Source: a bacterium (GTDB lineage: Bacteria; Cyanobacteriota; Vampirovibrionia; Obscuribacterales; Obscuribacteraceae). Taken from it: a stretch of 19,111 bases of DNA. Where the stretch lies: NCBI GenBank assembly GCA_030431355.1, contig JAUIJG010000041.1:1-19111 (forward strand). The letters run 5' to 3'. This document shows positions 7,569-13,859 of this stretch, in pieces; position 1 is the first letter of the stretch; each line of letters starts with the position of its first letter. The position numbers and the translations under genes were made by a program. A model generated the notes under the pieces. The model was not told where the DNA came from and did not search any database. It worked only from the letters and a program-made list of their open reading frames with translations.

Positions 7569-8144
7569 TTATGAGTGTAGTATTCCATAAAGGAAACCAA
7601 TACAACAAAGGAAAATGATCAAGTTAGCGAGGATTTCCTCTCGACTTAGCTGAACCATTTCTGCTTTATAAAAACGAGCAACATCGTTCCAAATAAAGCT
7701 AAACATGACGATGTGAAGGCATATCAGAGCTGGGATAAAGGAGCCGAATACAGGTGTATCTCTGTGAGGTGAATTGGTGAGCACGAATTTCAACAGATCG
7801 TCGGCTATAAAAATCTCGCCGTTGACTAGCAAGAACGTTGGTCCTATTATCAATTGTATTAGGAGATTTCGTCGAACTATTCCTGCCCTTTGACCTGCTC
7901 TTCTGTTTTGCAGTTTCGCTATTCCAAAGAAAATCGCTCTGACCAGGATGTAGTAAATGAGATAGAATCCATCAGCGAGAATAAAAAAAGCGATGCTTGT
8001 TTCACTTAACCAATAGCCTTCGGTATCAACCTTTGCAGCTATTGCTAACCAAGCTGTCGTTACGAATAACAGTCCCGTCAAAACTAAGGCGGTGGCATTC
8101 TCGGATTTTACAAAGAGTGATTTCTTGTCGGATAGCGCGCTCAT
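7569..8144 (-). CDS. Array membrane protein, long form L3
   Basis: A 191-aa predicted integral membrane protein with about five hydrophobic segments (about 18-38, 50-75, 95-113, 133-152, 170-189). The long-form signature RRNLLIQLIIGP is at 91-102 after a basic loop (KLQNRRAGQRAG). The pre-helix block ARFYKAEMVQLSREEIL matches the L1 block RYLKSQGIKLGSEEMM. The last helix ends IGFLYGILHS. ATG 8144 has AGGA about 9 bases upstream. The conserved motif at 8181-8202 lies about 37 bases before it, so it probably begins a transcription unit with L4. Function unknown. Confidence 0.86.
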   Translation of the reverse strand: MSALSDKKSLFVKSENATALVLTGLLFVTTAWLAIAAKVDTEGYWLSETSIAFFILADGFYLIYYILVRAIFFGIAKLQNRRAGQRAGIVRRNLLIQLIIGPTFLLVNGEIFIADDLLKFVLTNSPHRDTPVFGSFIPALICLHIVMFSFIWNDVARFYKAEMVQLSREEILANLIIFLCCIGFLYGILHS

Positions 8145-8180
8145 GCGAATTTATCCTAAATTTACTAGCGATGATGAGAG

Positions 8181-8202
8181 CTAATATTTTATACCCGCAA
8201 AG
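8181..8202 (-). promoter_or_regulatory. Conserved upstream motif before L3 (candidate promoter/operator)
   Basis: On the minus strand this reads CTTTGCGGGTATA, then AAATATTAG, nearly identical to 6796-6818. It sits about 37 bases before the L3 start. TATAAA/TAAAAT would serve as a -10 box; no convincing -35 is visible. The flanking DNA is not similar, so selection is likelier than recent duplication. Confidence 0.62.
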
Positions 8203-8273
8203 GCCCCCTGAACAGCGAAGATGAAGCAAAAGTGAGCGGACGTTTCTGGGAAGTTGAGTGGTATCCCATTTAG

Positions 8274-8290
8274 CGCCAATACCTTTGGCG
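8274..8290. other. Small perfect inverted repeat after S2
   Basis: CGCCAA (8274-8279) pairs with TTGGCG (8285-8290) around a five-base loop, about 36 bases past the S2 stop on the minus strand. There is no following T tract in that direction, so it is only a weak terminator candidate. Confidence 0.3.
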
Positions 8291-8325
8291 ACTCTTTCAA
8301 AATGCTTGTGACTACTTAGCCTCTA

Positions 8326-8709
8326 CTATTCAATCATCGCCACGGCATAGCCACAAAGCGCCAGCAAGAAACTGCAATTCATCCCGGTCGCCAACCAATT
8401 GTATCCGCTCGTTCGATAAGCAGTGTTGTTCAGCATTCTGCTCACGGTCCAGGACGAGAGCAGATACATAAAATAGAATAGCAATGGTCCTGCAAATACT
8501 TTCCAGAGGCTGAGTAAAATCTGAACCATCACTGCCGTTTGATAGACGATATAAAAACTGAGTCGCAAAACTTGATAGGCAATCTTGAGTATGAGTTCGA
8601 GGAAGAAAGGGCAAATCAAGCCTATGAATATCAACAGCAAAAGCAGAGTGAACAGAGTACTGAATCCTCTGTTAATAGCTCGCAATGTGGATTTGAAGCC
8701 CGCTTTCAT
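8326..8709 (-). CDS. Array membrane protein, short form S2
   Basis: A 127-aa predicted integral membrane protein. The ATG at 8709 overlaps the L2 stop as ATGA (4 bases), so it is translated together with L2. It has a basic N-terminus (MKAGFKSTLRAINRG). Hydrophobic segments lie at about 17-45, 50-68 and 70-88, with the last at about 105-125. The signature YNWLATGMNCSFLLALCGYAVA is split here as YNWLATGM and FLLALCGYAVA; the motif position is GxxxA rather than GxxxG. Three residues follow, as in the other short forms. It keeps W-K-x3-G and SSW-T-x-SR in the third segment. Function unknown. Confidence 0.86.
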   Translation of the reverse strand: MKAGFKSTLRAINRGFSTLFTLLLLLIFIGLICPFFLELILKIAYQVLRLSFYIVYQTAVMVQILLSLWKVFAGPLLFYFMYLLSSWTVSRMLNNTAYRTSGYNWLATGMNCSFLLALCGYAVAMIE

Positions 8710-9338
8710 CCTACCATCATACTAAACGCTGTACCGAGAATAGCGAAAAAGACAAATAGATTTACGGCAATGTTGATCGTTGAGGAGAGGCATCCCTGAT
8801 CTAGTGTATAGCGATATATGCTTCTCAGCAAGAAATAGGTGCTTGCATAGAAAGGTGATCCTGCTACCAATTTCACCAGTGCGCTGATGCAGTCTAGTTG
8901 TTTGTCATGAAAACTATTGGTGCAGGCATATCCAAAGTTATAAAAATGCAAATTACACTTAACGTACATGAAAAGGAATGTTGGTACAAGGAGCACCTGC
9001 ACCAGAAAAAGGCTCTTGGTTAATTGGTTTATTAGTAGACCAGCTCTTTTCTTTTTCGCTTTGCTAGAACGAGATTTCATCAATACTCTGACTGTTACAA
9101 AGATGGCTAATATGGCTGCTTCAGGAGTGAAAAGACTCAGTAAGTAGAGAACATCTAGTCCTCTGAAATGATTTACTTCCAAGATTAGACTACTGACGAG
9201 CAAATACAGATTTGCGATGGGTGCCAGCGCCAGAACAGCGATTAAAAGAAGACCTGTAGGATCTTTCCGGTTCTGTGCAATGACATATCTTAGGATGTTT
9301 CCATGCCACTTGGTTGTCGATCTAGTGATACTATCCAT
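8706..9338 (-). CDS. Array membrane protein, long form L2
   Basis: A 210-aa predicted integral membrane protein with about five hydrophobic segments. It is the most divergent long form: the signature arginines are replaced, and KSLFLVQVLLVP (108-119) aligns with RRxxLxQLxxGP of the others. A very basic loop (KSRSSKAKKKRAG, about 88-100) lies just before. An RYTLDQGCLSS stretch stands where sisters have RYLKxxxIxL. The last helix ends LGTAFSMMVG, a GxxxS variant. ATG 9338 is 20 bases after the S1 stop; the ribosome site is poor, so coupling to S1 is likely. Its stop overlaps the S2 start. Four cysteines between about 128 and 170 might form a disulfide in the outer loop. Confidence 0.83.
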   Translation of the reverse strand: MDSITRSTTKWHGNILRYVIAQNRKDPTGLLLIAVLALAPIANLYLLVSSLILEVNHFRGLDVLYLLSLFTPEAAILAIFVTVRVLMKSRSSKAKKKRAGLLINQLTKSLFLVQVLLVPTFLFMYVKCNLHFYNFGYACTNSFHDKQLDCISALVKLVAGSPFYASTYFLLRSIYRYTLDQGCLSSTINIAVNLFVFFAILGTAFSMMVG

Positions 9339-9358
9339 GGTTTTACTGTTGCAGCCCC

Positions 9359-9745
9359 TCAGTCAAACATCCCAACAATGTATCCGCCTAAGGCGAGCAG
9401 GAAACCTAAGTTCAAGACCGTGGCTAGCCAATCGCTTAGAAAGCGCTTCCTTCTTCTTTGGTTTGTCATTCGACTGGAAATGAGAAAAGCTAAGGCGTAA
9501 AAAACAACGAATGAAGTAAGACCTATGTACAGGAACCTCTGCGTTTCAAAAAGGTGGAGCGTTAATATTTCTATTAGAACTCCAAAGGGAGCTAAACAAA
9601 AAACAATAGCTAGCGCTAGCAGAGGGCAGACCAGCATCAAGACAGCAATGCCGATCCATTTGAGCACAGTCAAAATATGCTCTTGAGTCGAACCCATAGG
9701 TCGCGATACATAGCTCAGTTTTCCTGACCAGCTATTCAAAAACAT
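9359..9745 (-). CDS. Array membrane protein, short form S1
   Basis: A 128-aa predicted integral membrane protein. ATG 9745 is chosen because AAGG lies about 7 bases upstream; an in-frame GTG at 9775 would add ten basic residues. Hydrophobic segments lie at about 28-60 (two segments), 70-90 and 108-126. The loop before the last helix is the most basic of the array (RMTNQRRRKRF). Signature: DWLATVLNLGFLLALGGYIVG, split here as DWLATVL and FLLALGGYIVG, with three residues after the motif. It lies between L1 and L2. A 125-base gap containing an inverted repeat separates it from L1. Function unknown. Confidence 0.84.
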   Translation of the reverse strand: MFLNSWSGKLSYVSRPMGSTQEHILTVLKWIGIAVLMLVCPLLALAIVFCLAPFGVLIEILTLHLFETQRFLYIGLTSFVVFYALAFLISSRMTNQRRRKRFLSDWLATVLNLGFLLALGGYIVGMFD

Positions 9746-9814
9746 TACTCGCCTTCGCTCCGACCGCAATCTCACCCATCTTAGCGCTGAGCTCTGGTTG
9801 GCACTTCGAGTAAC

Positions 9815-9834
9815 AAACAGTTGATTAACTGTTT
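9815..9834. other. Perfect inverted repeat between L1 and S1
   Basis: AAACAGTT (9815-9822) and AACTGTTT (9827-9834) surround a four-base loop. It is AT-rich with only a short T-rich tail on the minus strand. It could be a weak terminator, a processing site or a dyad operator in the 125-base gap between L1 and S1. Confidence 0.4.
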
Positions 9835-9870
9835 CTGCGTTGGTTTTGGACCTGGATTACTCGATGCTTT

Positions 9871-10428
9871 CTATCCAGTTGCAAATTTCACGAAGCCACA
9901 CACAAAACCCAGCTGGCAGACGAACAAAACAAAATTTACCATCATCTCTTCTGACCCTAATTTGATTCCCTGGGACTTTAGATAGCGAAGCACTTTGCTG
10001 ACAAACAGAAGAGGAATTACGATATGCGGACCAAAAATCAATGTCAAACCTAATGAACAACCTAGTAGAACTGAACTGCTATTCCAGTAGCATCTGAGTG
10101 TGTCATCCAGAAAGCATAAAACCAAAAAAATCTTGAATAGAAATATTATCGCAATCGGGCTAAGGCAGAGTTGCACCAAGGTGATTCGCCTGAGGATACT
10201 CGGCTTGCGAACTTTGGATTTTCCATAGCCAAGATTCCCGAGCCGTATGCCTGCATACCAGAAAATTAAGTAGAACTCACCAATGAAGGGAGCTAGGTAC
10301 CCATTGCTCAGTAAGAAATTGTAGTGGCCACCATTGAAATTTATGGCGAGAAAGCCCAATAGAAAGTACAACACAATCAAGAGTGTTGAGTAGTCTCTGG
10401 AAGCTATGGCTGAAAAACTGCGTAGCAT
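9871..10428 (-). CDS. Array membrane protein, long form L1 (first gene of the array)
   Basis: A 185-aa predicted integral membrane protein with about five hydrophobic segments (about 14-32, 45-63, 84-107, 120-145, 162-182). The long-form signature RRITLVQLCLSP is at 80-91 after a basic loop (YGKSKVRKPS). RYLKSQGIKLGSEEMM precedes the last helix, which ends LGFVCGFVKFATG. ATG 10428 has AAGGAG about 8 bases upstream, the best ribosome site in the array. It opens the array in the direction of transcription. A diverged copy of the upstream motif lies about 145 bases before it. No named family is recognised. Confidence 0.86.
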   Translation of the reverse strand: MLRSFSAIASRDYSTLLIVLYFLLGFLAINFNGGHYNFLLSNGYLAPFIGEFYLIFWYAGIRLGNLGYGKSKVRKPSILRRITLVQLCLSPIAIIFLFKIFLVLCFLDDTLRCYWNSSSVLLGCSLGLTLIFGPHIVIPLLFVSKVLRYLKSQGIKLGSEEMMVNFVLFVCQLGFVCGFVKFATG

Positions 10429-10841
10429 CAGTCATTCTCCTTCTCGACTCAATGGCAGGATAGATGCGTAATCTTCCGCCGAGACCAATGCCAATTCTTT
10501 CGCAGAAAGTTCCTGCTGAGCAGTTGTTCCAAATACCTTTCTTCCAAACATCAGCGGAACCCGGCTCCAATCCTAATTCTCACTATACTATTCCCGCAGT
10601 GTTCGGCAGAAGTAACCAGGAGTAACGCTATTGTTGACTGTTTCTCCTGACATCGTCCCCGCAAGAGGGCGGGCAAAAGCACAGGGTAAATCCCATTATT
10701 TCCACCCTGGGGCGGTGTTAAATTTAAACTTGCCACCGAAAGTGCGAGCTGCTGCAGACTTCTCCGTTCCCGCTGCAAGCTTATCCGCTCCAAATCCGGT
10801 GACCCCTCCCGCTGTCAGATTGCAAGGAAACCTCCGCTTCG
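10429..10841. other. Divergent intergenic region
   Basis: About 410 bases between the array (minus) and the secreted-protein gene (plus). Besides the motif at 10572-10599, AGGGT and ACCCT near 10683 and 10706 can pair around the intervening bases. Open frames here lack ribosome sites or recognisable features and are treated as non-coding. Confidence 0.5.
10572..10599 (-). promoter_or_regulatory. Diverged copy of the array upstream motif
   Basis: On the minus strand it reads CTGCGGGAATAGTATAGT, then a CTAAT-complement end as in the other two sites. TATAGT is a good -10 candidate. It is about 145 bases before L1, farther than the other two copies (37 and 42). The match is partial. Confidence 0.4.
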
Positions 10842-11216
10842 ATGCTCAAGAAATTACTACTGTTCCATATTGCTCTTACCCTGGCCATCTGGGTTGTGCC
10901 CATGGCGGGCAAGGCGGATCCTGTTGTGTTTAATTCGAATAGAATGGGCGGCTCAATCAGCTCGCCTAAGTCGACCGCAGCTAAAGTGGACTCAACCAGA
11001 GCGACCAAGCTTGCCCTTTCGACGGTGGCAAGTGTTTCATCTAAGAAGCCTGGTTCAACTGATTCACTTCAATCACCTCACTCACTTCATTCCAATAAGA
11101 GCCAGGCTAGCAAAAATACTTTCAAGAACGGCATGCCCATAAGCATCGCCAGAAGATTTCACCAAACCGGAAATCGAGCGCTTACGGCTCCGGTGTACCA
11201 GAAACAGATGCCCTAG
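10842..11216 (+). CDS. Small secreted Ser-rich protein, 124 aa
   Basis: Hypothetical exported protein. It starts MLKKLLLFHIALTLAIWVV, a textbook signal peptide with two lysines, a hydrophobic core and GKAD as the likely cleavage region near residue 26. The mature part is rich in Ser, Thr, Lys, Asn and His with little hydrophobic content (SLQSPHSLHSNKSQASK), so it is probably disordered. No domain is recognised and there are no cysteines in the mature chain. AAGGAA lies about 12 bases before ATG 10842, a rather long spacing. It is divergent from the array. The signal peptide is the main reason to believe the gene. Confidence 0.65.
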   Translation: MLKKLLLFHIALTLAIWVVPMAGKADPVVFNSNRMGGSISSPKSTAAKVDSTRATKLALSTVASVSSKKPGSTDSLQSPHSLHSNKSQASKNTFKNGMPISIARRFHQTGNRALTAPVYQKQMP

Positions 11217-11240
11217 GGACAGTCAGAATAAGGGACAGTC
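11215..11240. repeat. 10-bp direct repeat, period 16
   Basis: AGGGACAGTC occurs at 11215-11224 and 11231-11240, the first copy overlapping the stop codon of the secreted-protein gene. Same-face spacing of about one and a half helical turns could suit a protein-binding site. It may also be the worn end of a mobile element. There is no other support. Confidence 0.4.
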
Positions 11241-11404
11241 TTGATAAAAGATTCCGGCCAATCTCCTGGTACTCTTAGAAGTGGAAGGTGGTTCGACTCC
11301 CCTTTCTAAAATGGAGTCATTGCGCATATATTCGAGCTATATAGTAGCTGACAGGTAGCGGTGCCGACGGGCAGCAGAGCCGATTGATGAATAGATAAGA
11401 GAAC

Positions 11405-11899
11405 ATGCCCCGCAAGTCTAAGAAGAAAATCGAGAATGGACAGACCGTCTGGCAAATTAAGAGCCAGGACGGTGGTGTGCTCATTATCCTGTTCATTTTT
11501 AGTATGGTCGTGGGCTTCCTTATATACTTGCAGACTTATTCCATCTGGAACCGCAATTGGCCGGAGGCGGAGGGCACCGTCATCGTGCACTTTGACCACG
11601 ATTTTAAGTATAGCTACACCGTGGGCGAGCAGAAGTACACCAAGCTGCACTACAGCTATCTGGACAATTTTGTCTATCACGATGGGGACAAGGTCAAGGT
11701 GCGGTACTCACCGGAAGACCCGATGAACTCCCGCTTGGACCTGGGCTTCTCCCTCGATGTTCTGGCGCTGGCGCTTCTGGAAACAATGAGCCTGCTTGGC
11801 ATTGCTTATATATTCAAGACTAAGTTCAAGCAGGTGGTGGTGGAAGCCGATATCGACCCGGAGCTGGAACAGAAGAACAGCATCGAGTTCCAGGATTAG
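11405..11899 (+). CDS. DUF3592-like membrane protein
   Basis: A 164-aa protein with a basic N-terminus (MPRKSKKKIENG) and two hydrophobic segments at about 24-45 and 119-138. Between them is a beta-rich extracytoplasmic-type domain: NWPEAEGTVIVHFDHDFKYSYTVG, written here as NWPEAEGTVI and YSYTVGEQKYT. It ends with GDKVKVRYSPEDPMNSRL. The W-x-EGTV, Y-x-Y-x-VxG and VxVxYxPxxPxxS pattern is that of the DUF3592 family, whose biochemical role is not established. ATG 11405 has a weak purine-rich AAGAGAA upstream. A separate gene, convergent with the next. The C-terminal tail is acidic and probably cytoplasmic. Family call fairly sure, function unknown. Confidence 0.85.
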   Translation: MPRKSKKKIENGQTVWQIKSQDGGVLIILFIFSMVVGFLIYLQTYSIWNRNWPEAEGTVIVHFDHDFKYSYTVGEQKYTKLHYSYLDNFVYHDGDKVKVRYSPEDPMNSRLDLGFSLDVLALALLETMSLLGIAYIFKTKFKQVVVEADIDPELEQKNSIEFQD

Positions 11900-12011
11900 C
11901 AACAGTGTTAGAAACCGCGTTAGCAGGCAGCGTCGGCAGGCCGCGACTTCAGAGTGCGCAAGCAGACCCCGTCGGCTGGCTGGCTAGCTGTTATTGAGAG
12001 CAGGTCCGGTG

Positions 12012-12590
12012 TTATTTATGTCCGCCCCGGGACCAGTGAAGCACACTACCCCGGACATTGGTCTTGGTGGTATGTCCGGCACCGGCATGGGCTGGGCTTG
12101 AACCGGCTGCGGTTTTGTGGCTTGTGGTTTTCGGGTCGTAGCCTTTGTAAGGCGAGTAGGACTTGAGACTCTGAACAGTCGGCTTTTTCTTAGCCACTGT
12201 TTTCTTAGGGGCTTTCCACTTGCCGGCTTTGCCTTTATTGCCTTTGGGCGAGCTGTTGCGCGGCGGCGGTGGAGCTTGCCTGGGCACGCCGTTGTTCACA
12301 GAAGGTAGGCTGTTGCTGTAAGAAGGCAGCTGGTGAGAGAACCTCTGGAATCCTGCTTTCGGTAGCGGCATGGGGCGACTGGGCGCCTGCGCGCCGGGCT
12401 GACCGGGGGCGCCTCCACCTTTATAGTGGATTATCGGGGCATCGTCTGTGATTTGAATCTGTTGCCGGGCCATATAAAAATGCCCAAGATTAGGGTTGGC
12501 TGCGCGTTGTGCCTTGGCTTCCTCAGCAAAGGCTACGGATAATGCGGCAACTGTGAGCGCAGCAATTAGCTTGTAGCCAGGTTTCGCCAT
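12012..12590 (-). CDS. Secreted basic, Pro/Gly/Lys-rich protein, 192 aa
   Basis: Hypothetical exported protein. Residues 1-27 form a signal peptide (KLIAALTVAALSVAFA core, likely cleavage near AKAQ). The mature chain is low-complexity. Pro/Gly/Gln runs (GGGAPGQPGAQAPSRPMP and QAPPPPRNS) are followed by a strongly basic lysine block (KGNKGKAGKWKAPKKTVAKKKP, about 115-137, quoted partly as KWKAPKKTVAKKKP). A Ser/His/Gly-rich tail ends it. No enzymatic domain or cysteine is seen. It might bind anionic surface polymers or nucleic acid, but that is speculation. ATG 12590 has GGAGA about 6 bases upstream and a consensus promoter at 12640-12668. It is convergent with the DUF3592-like gene. Confidence 0.82.
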   Translation of the reverse strand: MAKPGYKLIAALTVAALSVAFAEEAKAQRAANPNLGHFYMARQQIQITDDAPIIHYKGGGAPGQPGAQAPSRPMPLPKAGFQRFSHQLPSYSNSLPSVNNGVPRQAPPPPRNSSPKGNKGKAGKWKAPKKTVAKKKPTVQSLKSYSPYKGYDPKTTSHKTAAGSSPAHAGAGHTTKTNVRGSVLHWSRGGHK

Positions 12591-12639
12591 TTTGATCTCC
12601 AGGGAGTCCGGTCTTTCCAGTATTTTAGACTCTTAGACC

Positions 12640-12668
12640 AGTTTAATTTGGTAAAGTGTCGATGTCAA
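12640..12668 (-). promoter_or_regulatory. Sigma-70-type promoter of the secreted basic protein
   Basis: On the minus strand a perfect TTGACA (12668-12663) is 17 bases from TAAACT (12645-12640, 4 of 6). It sits about 50 bases before ATG 12590. Confidence 0.7.
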
Positions 12669-12890
12669 GGAAACGTCCCAAAAATCAGGGTTTTGGATAC
12701 GTTAGCAATTTTCTCATGGACGCGCCATTGTGGTGTTTGTGCCCGAGATCATAAGATCTAATCTTTAAATCTTGGGCTTAACCCTTAGAGCCAAGAAAGG
12801 AGTAGGCTGCCAAGATCTGCTAGACTACGAGCGCATTCACGGGGACAATATCGTCAAATGAAGACAGCATCTGCGTTAGAGGAGAATAAA

Positions 12891-13739
12891 GTGGTCAAGA
12901 CTCGGCAGAAGCTTGCCCTGGTGGCCGGCGAAGGCAATTTGCCCGCGATCATGGCCCAGAGCGCTAAAGAGAAGGGCTATGACGTCTATGGGCTGGCGCT
13001 GACCGAAGATGTGCTCCACGCTATCACGCCCCATTGTTACAAGGCTTTCCATATCGCCGTCGGTCAGGTGGGCAAGAATCTAAAGCGGGTGAAGCAGGAA
13101 GGCATCGCCGAGGCGGTGTTCATCGGTCGTATTCCCAAGCTCAATCTTTTGCAGAATCTCTATAAGTTTGACTGGATGGCGGTTAAAGAGCTGTCCAAGA
13201 TGCCCAATTTTAATGACGATACCATCCAGACTGCCATGGGCGACCTGCTCGATCGTAATGATGTGAAGGTCCTGACCCAGCGGGAGTTTCTCCAGCATCT
13301 CTTTCCCAACATGGGTGTGCTCACCAGGAAACAGCCATCGGTGGCGGAGTATGCCGATATTAGCTATGCGATGAAGCGGGCGAAAGATACGGCTCGGTTG
13401 GACATCGGTCAGACCGTCGTGGTCAAAGACCGGATGATCCTTGCGGTGGAAGCTATCGAAGGGACCGACGCTGCCATCAAGCGTGGTGTGTCCCTGGCGC
13501 GTGGACCGGTTGTGGTGGCGAAAGTGGCTAAGGTTGAGCATGACCAGCGCTTCGATACGCCCACCATCGGAATGACTACGCTCAAGGCGCTCTGTTCTGA
13601 GAAGTTCGAAGGTGGTGTCATCGCCATTGGTGCCGACGAGACCATGGTTATCGACCAGGAAGAGCTGGTTAAGTTTGCCGATGAAAAAGGGCTCTGCATT
13701 GTTGTTGTGGATGCCGATGCAGAAGCGGCCAAGGCGTAG
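12891..13739 (+). CDS. lpxI: UDP-2,3-diacylglucosamine pyrophosphatase, LpxI (DUF1009)
   Basis: It cleaves UDP-2,3-diacylglucosamine to lipid X and UMP, the fourth step of lipid A synthesis, in place of LpxH. The N-terminal domain opens with KLALVAGEGNLPAIMA and contains VFIGRIPKLNLLQNL. The catalytic C-terminal domain runs from about residue 140 with RGPVVVAKVAK, HDQRFDTPTIGMTT (probably including the catalytic Asp) and GADETMVIDQEE near the end. I chose GTG 12891 because AGAGGAGA ends about 6 bases before it, giving 282 aa, close to family size. An in-frame ATG at 12858 adds 11 residues without a good ribosome site. It stands alone, away from other lpx genes, and is convergent with the his operon. 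Confidence 0.9.
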   Translation: MVKTRQKLALVAGEGNLPAIMAQSAKEKGYDVYGLALTEDVLHAITPHCYKAFHIAVGQVGKNLKRVKQEGIAEAVFIGRIPKLNLLQNLYKFDWMAVKELSKMPNFNDDTIQTAMGDLLDRNDVKVLTQREFLQHLFPNMGVLTRKQPSVAEYADISYAMKRAKDTARLDIGQTVVVKDRMILAVEAIEGTDAAIKRGVSLARGPVVVAKVAKVEHDQRFDTPTIGMTTLKALCSEKFEGGVIAIGADETMVIDQEELVKFADEKGLCIVVVDADAEAAKA

Positions 13740-13859
13740 ATTTACATAGCTCTGTTACTCAACTCAAGCTAGGTTCTTTGAATTTTAGCGGCTTTAGAGC
13801 CAGCGGTCGTCCCGCCCGCCATTCTCAGGCTCCGGCTTCGCCTCCACCCTCGAATGAAC

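Noticed and set aside
5163..10428. A CRISPR, phage-structural or secretion-system reading of the gene array
   Set aside because: No spacer-repeat array, ATPase, integrase or structural motif is seen; the genes are only small membrane proteins.
10551..10793. Minus-strand 80-codon frame before L1
   Set aside because: It lacks a ribosome site, spans the candidate promoter, and encodes no membrane segment or known feature.
10631..10933. Plus-strand open frame overlapping the secreted-protein gene
   Set aside because: It has no ribosome site and no recognisable features, and it overlaps a frame with a clear signal peptide.
11285..11310. GGTTCGACTCCCC, which resembles a tRNA T-arm
   Set aside because: The T stem does not pair properly, and no D arm, anticodon arm or matching acceptor strand is found around it.
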